Assembly: GCA_963711455.1 (NCBI GenBank)
Contig: CAVQEH010000005.1
Coordinates: forward strand, 248,001 to 312,000
Origin: DATFVA01 sp963711455
GTDB taxonomy: Bacteria; Bacteroidota; Ignavibacteria; Ignavibacteriales; Ignavibacteriaceae
DNA length: 64,000 nt
Direction: 5' to 3'
Shown: positions 53,559-63,490 of the stretch, piece after piece
How the letters are laid out: each line of letters starts with the position of its first letter
Numbering within the stretch: the first letter of the stretch is position 1
Made by a program: the position numbers and the translations under genes
The notes under the pieces: model-generated
The model's input: the letters and a program-made list of their open reading frames with translations, nothing else
Databases searched by the model: none
Told to the model about the DNA's origin: nothing

Positions 53559-54065
53559 TCATTCTGCATTCTCCTCAGACTCGTCCATCCCCAATCGTTC
53601 ATTTAAATCGCAAATAGTTTCAGAAAAATAATACTGCACACCCCAACCGACACCTTCTGTATTAATAATCAGATCATTAAGACGTTTCGAAAAATCCGGG
53701 TAATATTTGTGGTTATTAAATAAATCTTCACATAAATTCTTCAGCATCAAAGCCATTGAATCATAAAAAGCATCGTACATATCACCCCATTCTGCCATTA
53801 TCTCAACACCTAATTCAACATAGTACAATTTTAATTCGATTACAGCTTCGGGAAAATCTTTTAAGATCTTTGAATGTTGTGTGATGATTTCACGTGCAGA
53901 TTTTAAGCTGATGTGCTCATATGGAGCCCCGCCCTTTCCAAAAAAAACAGACTTAAGTTTTTCTTTCGCTTCTTTCACAATTTTTTCTCTATGTCCGCTT
54001 TCCGATCCTTCAATAAATAGCTTCAGGAATCTCTCATTATTCTTTGAAAGCTTTGAAAACTCCAC
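53559..54065 (-). CDS. DUF6155-like protein, N-terminus interrupted
   Basis: The readable frame from GTG 54065 gives 168 aa: FSKLSKNNERFLKLFIEG, AREIITQHSKILKDFPEAV and ELKLYYVELGVEIMAEWGDM, similar to DUF6155. The frame stays open 21 codons upstream (KYGIKYLVKDLEKGELVEII), which also looks like the family N-terminus, but no start codon exists there. A proper ATG at 54178 reads in a different frame into an A-rich run near 54123-54140. Either a one-base shift in the homopolymer broke the gene, or GTG is the true start. Function of the family is unknown. Confidence 0.55.
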   Translation of the reverse strand: MEFSKLSKNNERFLKLFIEGSESGHREKIVKEAKEKLKSVFFGKGGAPYEHISLKSAREIITQHSKILKDFPEAVIELKLYYVELGVEIMAEWGDMYDAFYDSMALMLKNLCEDLFNNHKYYPDFSKRLNDLIINTEGVGWGVQYYFSETICDLNERLGMDESEENAE

Positions 54066-54942
54066 AATAATTTCAACCAGTTCACCTTTTTCTAAATCCT
54101 TAACAAGGTATTTAATACCATATTTTTTCTTTTTATTTTTTTAGTATCCGGGTAGGTTTTTTCTGGCTTAATATTCATGATCTTAAGTGAAGCAAGTAAT
54201 TAATCTTGCTAATTATTTTTGTTTTCACTAAAAGTTGGGCTAATTACTCCTGCGCATATAAACCGTTTGAAAAGTATAAAAGCTAATCGAAGCTTCTGCC
54301 TATGTACAACCATTTTCGAATGGAATTTAACAATTAATTTCCTTTTAACCTTAATGACAAATTAAATAATATAATTTATTATTTCATTAAAGGTGATAAA
54401 AAATGTTTAACGAATTTACATATTACTGCAACCTAAGATTTCTCAGTCGTCCTTTTTCAAATCTTAATCTGCATTTAAAGGACTCCTTTCGAAATGACAT
54501 CCCATTTGTCATTTCAAGTGAGCATTTCCGTTTCACTCATCTTTGCGAGCGATAAATCTTCCACCCAATTACCCTGTCATTTCGAAGCGAGCACACATAC
54601 TCTTTTAAGTTTACGCGAGCGAGAAATCTTGTCTTCAGTATCATCCGGTATTAATGTTACTGGTTTCTTGCTCTACCAGTACCCGGTAGCAGGTAGGATT
54701 TCTTTCCAGACTTAGTCAGGATCGAAATGACACCTGGTTATTAAATTGCAAATGATAAATTACAAATGGAATGCAGCACAATACTCCTCCGAAGGAGTCC
54801 CATTCCGACACTACTCCATCAATCTATAACTCCATACAATGAATGACAATTGAGTGACTGTTTCTTTCTTCTAGAGCCTGAACTTGGGCTCACATCCCTC
54901 TCTGCTCTTTGCACTATGCACCTACTGCATACTTCCTACTAC
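54066..54942. other. Spacer with family-1 repeats
   Basis: From 54190 to 54430 no gene is seen. Family-1 units lie at about 54434-54500 (right half), 54509-54560 and 54576-54732 (a full unit). From 54740 to 54942 there is low-value sequence with CCGAAGGAGTCCCATTCC fragments of the same family and no gene. Confidence 0.6.
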
Positions 54943-56907
54943 TTACTTTTCCACAACCATCTTCTTGGTGACTGAATAACCCGGTGTGGTAAATCTGTAA
55001 TAGTAAATTCCGCTTGAAAGTTCCGGTATCCTTAATTCAACCTGGTATGTTCCTGCAGCTTTCTCTTCATTTACCAATACTGCAACCTGCTGCCCGAGTG
55101 TGTTGTAAACTGTTATCTTTACCGGAACAAATCCTTTTGTACTGACGGGTATTTCGTATTGAATTGTAGTTGATGGATTAAAAGGGTTGGGATAATTCTG
55201 CTCAAGTATAAAAGCAGACGGCTTTGTTATATCAATTGAATCTGCACTGTTTACATCTTTCATAATCCAGTTGCCAGGATCAAAAGTTAAGTATTCAGGT
55301 CTGCCGGTTACATCAAAATCAAACTCCTGGCTTTTCTGATTATTAAAAATCCTGACGGTAGTGTCCGCACTTGTTGTGTGTATCTTTATATCAACCGGCA
55401 TTGTGAAGAAATCCGGCCGCACATTGTCTGCCTGTGTCAGCTTAAAAATAATTTTATAGTCGTTGTTATTCCCTTTCTGAAATTTCCAGCTAAATGTATA
55501 ATGAGGATAATTAACGCCGTAAACCCATTCATTAAAAAAATATGAAAGGTCTGTACCGGAAACACTGTCTGCTACATTTTCAAAATCCCCGGTTGAAGCA
55601 TTTTTGTACCGTAAAGAAGAAGAAGATGCATAGGCTTTCATTATTCTGAAAAATGTTGAATCCCCTGCAATTCCCCGAAGCATATGTAATACCATAGCAC
55701 CTTTCGCATAGCTTCTTGCATAATCGAAAATTATTGCCGGCGAGCTGATGTCATCGGCGTAAACAGATCCATCCGCGGTTTTTGCATAATCCATAAGTGT
55801 TGCAATATAGGAACCATACGAAGATTCATTTACTGCTTCAGAATAAACTGCCTCTGAATAAGTGGCAAAGCCTTCGTTCATCCATATCTCATGCCAGTTC
55901 TTACAGGTAATCATATCTCCAAACCATTGATGAGCAAGCTCATGAGCCATAATCGATTCTCCAAAGCTTCCAAGAGATGTAATCGTCTGGTGTTCCATTC
56001 CACCGGACCAGCCGAATTCAGCCTGCCCGTATTTCTGGTCAATGAAAGGATAAAGCCCATACCGGTTAGAGAATATTGCCAGCATATTAACTGTCTTATC
56101 AAGGAGAGTCTTTAGCCCGTCAAAGTTTTCAGGATAGATGTAATTAACCTGAAGCACAGAGTCGTTTGGAGCATAATGAAAATATGTCCTGTAAACTGTA
56201 TAATTTGTGACTGTCATTGAGATTAAATAGTTGGCAATGGGATATTTGTTAAACCAGAAATAAGTATGCGTTCCGTTTCTGTATTCTTCGATTTTCTGAA
56301 GCACTCCGTTTGAAACCGGAATTAAGTTATTAGCACAGTTAATATTTACCTGCGATGAATCTGCCTTATCATCGGGATTATCTTTACACGGCCACCAATC
56401 CCTTGCCCCGTAAGGTTCACTTAATGTCCATATAGCAGGCTTACCGTTATGAGAGCCGAATTCAAAGCTGCCTAATCCATTCGACTGCGGAACACCCTGG
56501 TAATAAACTACAACTGAGAATTTTTCATTATGCTGATAAATACGCGGTAATGTTATATTTAATTTATTATCCTGGTGAATAAAAGTAAGATTAACATTAT
56601 CTGATAATACTGAATCGACATCAAGGTTATTGCTCAAATCAAGGAAAAAATTATCCAATAAATTTTCCGCCGGCACAGCATCAATACGAACCGAACCTTT
56701 CAGGTAATCGGGTGAGTAAGTTAATGTTAAATCAAGTTTATAATATTTCACATCGATTGTTGAATCGCCGGGATACAAGGTTTTTGAAAGTGCTATCGAT
56801 CTTTCATACTGACATTTTTCAATTTCAACTACGGAAGGATCAACGGACTGAGCTAATATGACAGACGCTTCAATAAGAAAAGTTAATATGATTAAAAATT
56901 TATTCAT
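54943..56907 (-). CDS. Secreted M1-family aminopeptidase with T9SS sorting domain
   Basis: The 654-residue protein has a signal peptide (1-20), an M1 N-terminal domain, GGMEH (302-306), the zinc motif HELAHQWFG (322-330) and the third ligand Glu345 in WMNEGFATYSEA. The last 85 residues are a type IX secretion C-terminal domain: FILEQNYPNPFNPSTTIQYE, VYNTLGQQVAVLVN, SGIYYYRF and KKMVVEK. It should be secreted or cell-surface attached and trim peptides from their N-termini. It stands alone, followed by repeat remnants. The sorting domain style is the best clue to an Ignavibacteria-type host. Confidence 0.93.
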   Translation of the reverse strand: MNKFLIILTFLIEASVILAQSVDPSVVEIEKCQYERSIALSKTLYPGDSTIDVKYYKLDLTLTYSPDYLKGSVRIDAVPAENLLDNFFLDLSNNLDVDSVLSDNVNLTFIHQDNKLNITLPRIYQHNEKFSVVVYYQGVPQSNGLGSFEFGSHNGKPAIWTLSEPYGARDWWPCKDNPDDKADSSQVNINCANNLIPVSNGVLQKIEEYRNGTHTYFWFNKYPIANYLISMTVTNYTVYRTYFHYAPNDSVLQVNYIYPENFDGLKTLLDKTVNMLAIFSNRYGLYPFIDQKYGQAEFGWSGGMEHQTITSLGSFGESIMAHELAHQWFGDMITCKNWHEIWMNEGFATYSEAVYSEAVNESSYGSYIATLMDYAKTADGSVYADDISSPAIIFDYARSYAKGAMVLHMLRGIAGDSTFFRIMKAYASSSSLRYKNASTGDFENVADSVSGTDLSYFFNEWVYGVNYPHYTFSWKFQKGNNNDYKIIFKLTQADNVRPDFFTMPVDIKIHTTSADTTVRIFNNQKSQEFDFDVTGRPEYLTFDPGNWIMKDVNSADSIDITKPSAFILEQNYPNPFNPSTTIQYEIPVSTKGFVPVKITVYNTLGQQVAVLVNEEKAAGTYQVELRIPELSSGIYYYRFTTPGYSVTKKMVVEK

Positions 56908-56939
56908 GTAATTTATTCAAAATTAATACTTTACATTAA

Positions 56940-57135
56940 CCAGCATTGCAATAAGAGTCAATGGAGGAAAACAGAACGCTGATGAAACTGATTAACAGAT
57001 TTTCACTGATTCAAATTCGAATAAGCAATTTTGAACAGGGTAGAAATATTTTGGTGCTTTGCGTCTTTATGTCTTAGCGGGAATTGTTTTTGCCGCCAAG
57101 GCACTAAGTGGCGAAGATACACAAAGAGAGTAATG
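56940..57135. repeat. Short remnants of other dispersed repeats
   Basis: Contains ACGCTGATGAAACTGATTAAC then TTTTCACTGATTC, and further on GCCGCCAAGGCACTAAG and GCGAAGATACACAAAGAG. These are of the type of widespread short tandem-like repeats built on CGCAAAG/CGCTGAT words. No gene fits here; minus-strand frames are repeat derived. Confidence 0.35.
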
Positions 57136-57145
57136 GAAAATTGAT

Positions 57146-60100
57146 TCAACCTGTTTTCACTTCCTGAATTCTGCATATTGCCTTGAAGCCGCAATATTTA
57201 CACGCTTTCTCTTCCCTGTTTTCTATTTGCGATAGTCTGAAATCTCCATTGCGTATTCCGGCAACATACTTGTTAACAGCTTCAAGACAGATATTAATTA
57301 ATTCTTCGTACTTCTCAGTAATTTCTTCACCGGAAATTTTCTTTCCGAAGTTTAACTCTTTCCTGCCGAAATCATCGCTGCGGTATTTCAAGGAATAAAT
57401 CAAAGCACCTGCCGGCTCATAATCTTCATTCAATTCCGATTTGATAATTTCTTTTGCGGCGTATAAATAAAGCGGAAGCTGCAATTGCAAGCCGGTTAAA
57501 ACATCCTGTTTATTCAACCGGCTTTTACCGGTTTTATAATCAAATACTTTATAAGTTTTTTCTTCGGGATTTATATCGATCCTGTCAATTTTACCCCGCA
57601 CGTTCACTTCTCCTGCGACTAACTCATTAATAATTATTTTCTGATCCTGTTCCTCCTTTAATTTGCCGAACCCTGCCTCAAAAAATTCCGGGATATATCC
57701 TTCCTGGTTCTCTCTTTCATCCGTAAGAAATTTATAGAGAATGGAATTTTTTCTTTTACCGTCAATTCCAAATATTTTTTCTCTTTCAAAGAAAGACAAA
57801 GGTGAATTAAAATTAACTTCATTCACTTTCTCTTCCGCGATTCTGAAAAGAAGCTTCTCGGCTTTGTTGAATTCTTCTTTTGTACAATTACTTAATACAA
57901 TATTTTCCTGTTTAAGCCCGGTATAAAAACTAAAAAGGACAGCATGCAGAAGGCTGCCTAACTCAAGAGCTTCAATTTCTTCTGTCGGTTCCTCAAATAC
58001 ATCCAGCTTCAGAACTCTTTCAGCAAAATAACGGTAAGGACATTTGGCATAAGTTTCAAGCTGTGAAATTGAAAACTGCCTGTCTTTCATCTGCAAAAGA
58101 TTTCTTTTTCCTTCTTCAGATAATTCACCGTACACAAAACCGGTATATACAGAATTAGCAAAGGGAACATCATTTCTTGCTTTATCAATTTCCATTGCGG
58201 ATCTTATTTCATCTTTGTTTAATCCTGCAGAAGAAATTCCTGAAAGCTTTTCAGCTTTTTCAATTCCGTTTTTTCCTATAAATGTTAAAAGCTGTTCACG
58301 TGTATAAATTTTATTGGCGTTATCACTTTCTGCACCCACTGATACCTCAAAGGTGTTAATAAATTCATTTAGAAAATCCGACTGAACAAATTCCTTTCTT
58401 TCATCTCTCCGGGGATAAGTGAAGTAAAGATTTTTATTCCACGTACAAAGAGATTGATAAAAAAGATAGCGTTCTTCAGTAATATGATTTTGTTCCCCTT
58501 TATTTCTTGCCATTGTACCTGAGAAAAAAATCTCCGGGGAAAATTTTGTAGGGAAATCACCGTCACATAAACCAGCTATGAAAAGATAATCAAATTTTAA
58601 TCCGCGTATCTCATTCATTGTTGTAATTTGCACACCGTAGCCGGGCTTCTCTTTTATATTATAGCGGGAAGAGGAAACAGCCATCCTTATGTTATGAAGG
58701 AAAAATTTTAGAGGAAATTTTTCTTCTGTTCCAAACTGATCCTCAAGTAAAGAAAGTATTTCATTATTGGTTTCAATAAAGACATTAACAGATTTTATAT
58801 TTTTTTCCGCTTCATCAGGGCTGCCGGTCAGGAGTCTTAAAGGCAATTTAAGTTTATTTATGAGTTGATTAAGATTTTCCCTGAATTCAGGAAAATTCAT
58901 CTTATGCAGAAAAGGATCCAGGTACTCGCGGATTTTATCAATATCATTTAAAGCTTTACCATAAGATTTTTTCAGCTCAATAATATTACGGGTATCTTCT
59001 TCATTTTCTTCTAATGAAACCACAGCATCATTTAAGGTTCTCTGCCAGTTATCAAATCCCGATATAATTTTCAGTTTGATGGAAGCTCTTAAAAGATTGG
59101 TAAGATTGACTCCCTCGATCTCCAGCATTCCACCGCTCAGAGCTCTGAATATATTTTTATAATAAAAATCATTCTCGGCTATTTCTAAAAAGCTTAAGAG
59201 AGAGACAACAGGAGAAGCAGCAGCCAAATGAAATCTATCTGTAAGATTAAAGGGCAGACCGTAAAGTTGAAAGGTATCTCTTACTATTTCAGAATAATTA
59301 CTGATCAGATTAAAAGCCACACAGATTTTTTCAGGCTGAATATTTTTATTTATTATTAATTCTTTTATCTCAGAAGCAATTAATTCGATTTCCTTTTCTC
59401 TTGTGGAACCTGATATGATTTTTATCCTGTCTTTATAGCTTAGTGTTTTTGATTTATCTTTTTTCCTAAAAAGATTCTCACGTATTTCATCCTGAAACCG
59501 TGAAAACAACGGAAGTGATTTATCGGGTATTTCTTTAAATCCCTTTTTAATGAAGTTGTTATAGCAGTTGTCGAGATGAGAAAATATTAAAGGATTATAT
59601 TTGAAATAATCAAAGCTGAGAAAGAGTTCGGTTTTATTTATATCAGAAAGCCTGTTTATTATTTCAATTTCGGGAAGTGTAAATTCATCAAACCCCATTA
59701 TAATGATAAGATTTACTTCGGGATAAAGAGAGTTGAAATTACTTAAATAGTTTTTCTCCCCGAGTTCCAGGAGAGAAAAATATATATCTCCGGTTTCCTT
59801 CAGACCAAAAGAATTTAATTTCTTCTGATATTCTTCAAAAACATTTGCAATATCCAGTGCTTTATTTTTTTCAGATCCGGATAATTCCTCAGCTTCCTTC
59901 CTGATTTTGCCGGGAGTAATTCCGTGTCTTTTATATTCAGCAATTACATTCCCGATTCTCTCCAAAGTACCTGAAGGAATTTCACCCCCATAATTTGAAA
60001 AATAATTAAGATTTACTTCACCAAAACTTTGTTGTAAAAGTATAGACGAAGATGAATCTGTAACCATATTTGTTTTTACGGAATCATTGTTAAACAGTAA

Positions 60101-60307
60101 TTTTGAAGAGACAGATCCGATTGTCTCAAGGTTTAGTTTCCCGGTTGCCGAACCCGGAGATTGTGAAATCATTTCCCTCTGAAGTGCTCTTTTCCTCCGG
60201 TTAGTAGGAACAATCATTAATAAGGAATTTAAATCCCTCTGTTTGATTTTTAAGCTGATCTCAAAATCAACATCAAATTCTTTTCTGCCTGATTTTGTTA
60301 ATATCAT
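57146..60307 (-). CDS. addB: AddB-like helicase-nuclease subunit
   Basis: The 1053-residue protein begins with an inactive helicase-like domain (MIVPTNRRKRALQREM) and ends with a PD-(D/E)XK nuclease domain: FSISQLETYAKCPYRYF, GSLLHAVLFSFY, VRGKIDRIDINPEEKTYKVF, DYKTGKSRL. One Cys in YAKCPYR plus three in ACKYCGFKAIC form the predicted Fe-S cluster of AddB. It would act with AddA in double-strand break resection; addA is not within the window. The start overlaps the CYTH gene stop by 4 bases. Confidence 0.85.
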   Translation of the reverse strand: MILTKSGRKEFDVDFEISLKIKQRDLNSLLMIVPTNRRKRALQREMISQSPGSATGKLNLETIGSVSSKLLFNNDSVKTNMVTDSSSSILLQQSFGEVNLNYFSNYGGEIPSGTLERIGNVIAEYKRHGITPGKIRKEAEELSGSEKNKALDIANVFEEYQKKLNSFGLKETGDIYFSLLELGEKNYLSNFNSLYPEVNLIIIMGFDEFTLPEIEIINRLSDINKTELFLSFDYFKYNPLIFSHLDNCYNNFIKKGFKEIPDKSLPLFSRFQDEIRENLFRKKDKSKTLSYKDRIKIISGSTREKEIELIASEIKELIINKNIQPEKICVAFNLISNYSEIVRDTFQLYGLPFNLTDRFHLAAASPVVSLLSFLEIAENDFYYKNIFRALSGGMLEIEGVNLTNLLRASIKLKIISGFDNWQRTLNDAVVSLEENEEDTRNIIELKKSYGKALNDIDKIREYLDPFLHKMNFPEFRENLNQLINKLKLPLRLLTGSPDEAEKNIKSVNVFIETNNEILSLLEDQFGTEEKFPLKFFLHNIRMAVSSSRYNIKEKPGYGVQITTMNEIRGLKFDYLFIAGLCDGDFPTKFSPEIFFSGTMARNKGEQNHITEERYLFYQSLCTWNKNLYFTYPRRDERKEFVQSDFLNEFINTFEVSVGAESDNANKIYTREQLLTFIGKNGIEKAEKLSGISSAGLNKDEIRSAMEIDKARNDVPFANSVYTGFVYGELSEEGKRNLLQMKDRQFSISQLETYAKCPYRYFAERVLKLDVFEEPTEEIEALELGSLLHAVLFSFYTGLKQENIVLSNCTKEEFNKAEKLLFRIAEEKVNEVNFNSPLSFFEREKIFGIDGKRKNSILYKFLTDERENQEGYIPEFFEAGFGKLKEEQDQKIIINELVAGEVNVRGKIDRIDINPEEKTYKVFDYKTGKSRLNKQDVLTGLQLQLPLYLYAAKEIIKSELNEDYEPAGALIYSLKYRSDDFGRKELNFGKKISGEEITEKYEELINICLEAVNKYVAGIRNGDFRLSQIENREEKACKYCGFKAICRIQEVKTG

Positions 60308-60813
60308 TTTCCCCTCTTCTCCAGAATCAGATCCCTGTAAGATTTTTTAATTTCATCTTCTTTATTAAGAGAAAGCAATTTAATTATTTCATTGAATCTT
60401 TTTCCGGCATCCTGTTTTCCATTAATTACCAGGGTTTCCAGTTCGAGAAAAGATCCAAGTTTACTTACATCATCAATATGAATTCGTGTGTTATCGTAGA
60501 TATATAATTTTCGTTTCTTTTCAACAACAACTTCTTCTTCAAGAATATCTTTCAAATAATTTCTTGCATCATTTCCCTGCAAAGAAATCAGATGATAATC
60601 TGACCAGCGGTTACCGGCTCCTTCATTCCTTAAATATTTTATAAGAGTTTGTGTTCCGTTTTCCAAACGTAATTTCAAGCGGTAGCTTTCACTTTTATAA
60701 TAAACATCCACCTGGCTCAATTCACCTTTGTACTTAGCATTAATAGCCTTAATACTCTTAAACATTTTTTCAGGATCAATAAGTTTGATTTTTAGTTCAA
60801 GATTGGTCGGCAT
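60304..60813 (-). CDS. CYTH-domain protein (class IV adenylate cyclase-like)
   Basis: The 169-residue protein starts with NLELKIKL, a variant of the ExExK motif of the CYTH fold, and continues with YRLKLRLENG, ILEEEVVVEKKRKLYIYDNT and RIHIDDVSKLGSFLELET, matching the strand pattern of the tunnel-fold CyaB/ThTPase family. It likely binds a triphosphate and a metal. Substrate is not predictable. Its stop overlaps addB and its start overlaps the methyltransferase gene by 17 bases. Confidence 0.82.
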   Translation of the reverse strand: MPTNLELKIKLIDPEKMFKSIKAINAKYKGELSQVDVYYKSESYRLKLRLENGTQTLIKYLRNEGAGNRWSDYHLISLQGNDARNYLKDILEEEVVVEKKRKLYIYDNTRIHIDDVSKLGSFLELETLVINGKQDAGKRFNEIIKLLSLNKEDEIKKSYRDLILEKRGK

Positions 60814-61426
60814 TATTTGAGTTTTCTTTCTTTAAATAGATCTGGAGTATTTCTCTACCTCTCCTTGGTTTAATCGTCTTAATTTCCCGCGATGAAAACT
60901 TGAGCTGAAGATGCTTAGAAAACAGATCATAAAATTCCTGAATATCCACTGCATAAGGCGGTCCGCCTTTTCTATCCTCAATCGGAAAAAGAAGAGCAAT
61001 CAATTTTCCACCCGGCTTTATGATTCCCGAGATTTTTTCAGCATAATCTTTTCTTCTTTCCGGCAGGATCGAACAATAAGTCACATAATCATAAACGTAA
61101 TCAAAATAATTTTTATATATCGTGTCCAGATTAAAAATATCATCGTGCAGAAAATTAACTTTCACATTTTCTTTTTCAGCCAGTTCTTTTGAAAATTTAA
61201 TAGCTTCCACAGAAAAATCCACGGCATACACATCATATCCTTTTTGTGCCGCAAGCACTGCATCATACCCTTTACCGCTGCCGGCTATTAATATTTTACC
61301 CGGATTCACAAACTGCTGTTCATCGAGAAGATTTTCAAAAACCGGCGTGGGAGTTTTCATATCCCAGGTGGTTTCATTATTCAGATATTTATCGTTCCAG
61401 AAAGATGCAGATTCAGTTGATTCCAT
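60797..61426 (-). CDS. TPMT-like SAM methyltransferase
   Basis: The 209-residue protein has FWNDKYLNNETTWDMKTPTP near the start (W residues as in thiopurine methyltransferase-like enzymes), motif I ILIAGSGKGYDAVLAAQKGY, VYAVDFSVEAI and a GGKLIALLFP strand. TPMT-like enzymes methylate thiol, selenol or halide groups of small molecules; the substrate here is not known. It is the first gene of the three-gene unit that ends with addB. Confidence 0.82.
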   Translation of the reverse strand: MESTESASFWNDKYLNNETTWDMKTPTPVFENLLDEQQFVNPGKILIAGSGKGYDAVLAAQKGYDVYAVDFSVEAIKFSKELAEKENVKVNFLHDDIFNLDTIYKNYFDYVYDYVTYCSILPERRKDYAEKISGIIKPGGKLIALLFPIEDRKGGPPYAVDIQEFYDLFSKHLQLKFSSREIKTIKPRRGREILQIYLKKENSNNADQS

Positions 61427-61497
61427 AAATGTATATTAAATAAGATGTTGATATTAATCCAGACTTCATTAATTTTGAAGAAAAGAAAGATAGCATT

Positions 61498-62145
61498 ATG
61501 AAAAAGTTATTGTTAGCAGCAATAATAATTATTCCCCTGTTAAATGTAAATGCTCAGGAGATTGGGGAACTGGCTCCTGATAAAAAACCGGAAGTGTTCC
61601 CTAACAATGCACTTGGGCTCGATATTATATTTAGCGAGGGCGGTTTTGGGTTTGGTGGGTTTTACAGAAGACAGTTTTCACAAAAAATTACGGGCTTTGC
61701 TGACTTTTCTTTTTCAGAAGCTAAAGATGAACGTGAGTTTCAATATTATGATTATTATACCAACCAGACATACACAGTCGGTAAAAAAAATCGTGTGTTT
61801 CTAATTCCTGTTAACTTTGGTGTCCAGTATCGTCTTTTTGAAAATGTAATTTATGATAACCTGAGACCATATGTAAATTTTGGTGTTGGTCCGACAATGG
61901 TACTTACCACTCCTTATGCAAAGGAATTCTTTAAAGCATTTGGTTTCGCAAACCTGAAAGTTGCCACGGGTGGATATTTCGGATTAGGAGCTAATTTCGG
62001 TCTTGATAAAAGCAGCCTCGCCGGAATAAATATAAGATATTATGTCATTCGTTTTTTTGACCAGGGAGTCGAAAGTCTTACAGGAAAATTTGAAAAAACT
62101 CTTGGCGGTTTATTCTTGACAATAAACATCGGTATGATGTATTGA
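61498..62145 (+). CDS. Outer membrane beta-barrel protein
   Basis: A signal peptide (1-20, ending NVNAQ) is followed by alternating hydrophobic strands: GLDIIFSEGGFGFGGFYRRQ, GFADFSFSEAKDE, VFLIPVNFGVQYRLF, RPYVNFGVGPTMVL and GGLFLTINIGMMY at the end. The pattern fits an eight-stranded outer membrane barrel of the porin-family type common in Bacteroidota. Function is unknown. The next gene overlaps by 4 bases. Confidence 0.78.
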   Translation: MKKLLLAAIIIIPLLNVNAQEIGELAPDKKPEVFPNNALGLDIIFSEGGFGFGGFYRRQFSQKITGFADFSFSEAKDEREFQYYDYYTNQTYTVGKKNRVFLIPVNFGVQYRLFENVIYDNLRPYVNFGVGPTMVLTTPYAKEFFKAFGFANLKVATGGYFGLGANFGLDKSSLAGINIRYYVIRFFDQGVESLTGKFEKTLGGLFLTINIGMMY

Positions 62146-62870
62146 GTCTTCCTATTCCTCCTTTCAAAGGTTTCAACAAAGATATATTTACTTTTCTTGA
62201 TGAACTTGAAAAGGATAACAACACAAAATGGTTTGATATAAACAGGGATCGGTACCAGGAAAATATAGTTCTACCCGCAAAATCTTTTGTTGCTGCAATA
62301 GGACAATTCTTCACCCAGTTAAATCCCGCCATAAGAACAGAACCAAAGTTTAATAAAACTCTGATGAGAATTAATAAAGATATGCGTTTTGCAAAAGATG
62401 CGCCATACAAAACATACTTTTTAATTCACTTCGGAAGATTTAAAATGGATAGTGAGTTTTATCTTTACTTTGATAAGTCGGGTGCTTCATTCGGGATACT
62501 TCTAAATGGAGAAGAAGGTGATGATTTATTTTTTTCACGGAATCTTGAACGACATCCGAAAGAGATTTTGAAAACCTTTAAGAATTACAATCTGAATTCA
62601 CGATTGGATTTTCATGAATTCAAAAAGACTCCTCAATTGGTTCAGAAGAATTTTAATGCTGATAAGCATTTTGACCTGCTGAAAAAGAGTAACTACATGC
62701 TTTTCGAAAAAGAAATACCAAAGAAAAATAAGACGCTTTATACTGCCGATATATTAACCGAACTCGTTAAGAATTATGCTTCACTTTATCCCCTTTATTG
62801 CTTTGCCATTTCTCCCCAGCCTCTTAAACTAATTGACAAGTTTGAAGAAACTATGGGTGTCCCTGTTTAA
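62142..62870 (+). CDS. DUF2461 family protein
   Basis: The 242-residue protein has FKGFNKDIFTFLDELEKDNN, KWFDINRDRYQENIVLPAKS and RINKDMRFAKDAPYKTYFLI, the hallmark of DUF2461 (TIGR02453). Function is not established. The start is TTG at 62142, overlapping the previous stop (TTGA). Its stop overlaps the stop of the converging thioredoxin-fold gene by 4 bases. Codon-wise it resembles its neighbours. Confidence 0.85.
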   Translation: MSLPIPPFKGFNKDIFTFLDELEKDNNTKWFDINRDRYQENIVLPAKSFVAAIGQFFTQLNPAIRTEPKFNKTLMRINKDMRFAKDAPYKTYFLIHFGRFKMDSEFYLYFDKSGASFGILLNGEEGDDLFFSRNLERHPKEILKTFKNYNLNSRLDFHEFKKTPQLVQKNFNADKHFDLLKKSNYMLFEKEIPKKNKTLYTADILTELVKNYASLYPLYCFAISPQPLKLIDKFEETMGVPV

Positions 62871-63421
62871 GATACCTCCGTCTTCTTCCATTTTATTGTA
62901 CAGCCAATTGAAAATGTTTCCGGTACTGAAATTTCCTCACCATTAAGAAGCTCTGTTAATGCGTCCTTTAAATAATGTGATTTTATTTTATCCGGCTCTT
63001 TCCAGTTGTCATCAATTTTACCATGGTAGGCAAGTGTCCTTTTACTGTCAAACACAAATATTTCAGGTGTATGGCTCGCATCAAACTCTTCGGCTGCACT
63101 TTGCTCTTCATCTCTCAGGTAAGGAAAATTAAATTTTTTCCCCCTTGCTCTTATTTTCATATTCTCAAACGAATCTTCAGGATAGCCTGATTCCTCATTT
63201 GAATTTATTGCTACAATCTGTACTCCCCTTTCTCCGAATTCCTGCTGAATTTTCTTTATCCTCTCTTCATATGCCTGAACATACGGACAATGATTACAGC
63301 TAAATATAATTACAAGAATTTTTTTGTCTTTAAATAAGAACGGCGAGTAAAATTTTTCATCCGTTCCTTTTAAATTAAAATCCGGTAGAGATGAACCTAT
63401 TTTTAATTTATTTGTGGCCAT
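62867..63421 (-). CDS. Thioredoxin-fold AhpC/TSA-like protein
   Basis: A thioredoxin-fold protein of 184 aa: LPDFNLKGTDEKFY at the N-terminus and VIIFSCNHCPYVQAYEERIK with a CxxC (CNHC), VQIVAINSNEES and SHTPEIFVFDSKRTLAYHG (cis-Pro region). It is of the peroxiredoxin-like/ResA-like family without a signal peptide, so cytoplasmic. I start at ATG 63421, since the open frame to 63445 adds residues without family resemblance. Likely a thiol oxidoreductase. Confidence 0.85.
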   Translation of the reverse strand: MATNKLKIGSSLPDFNLKGTDEKFYSPFLFKDKKILVIIFSCNHCPYVQAYEERIKKIQQEFGERGVQIVAINSNEESGYPEDSFENMKIRARGKKFNFPYLRDEEQSAAEEFDASHTPEIFVFDSKRTLAYHGKIDDNWKEPDKIKSHYLKDALTELLNGEEISVPETFSIGCTIKWKKTEVS

Positions 63422-63490
63422 TAAAATTCTCCTGATAATGAACAATCAACTTTAGTAAATAAAACAAGTTATGGTTAAATTACAAATAAG

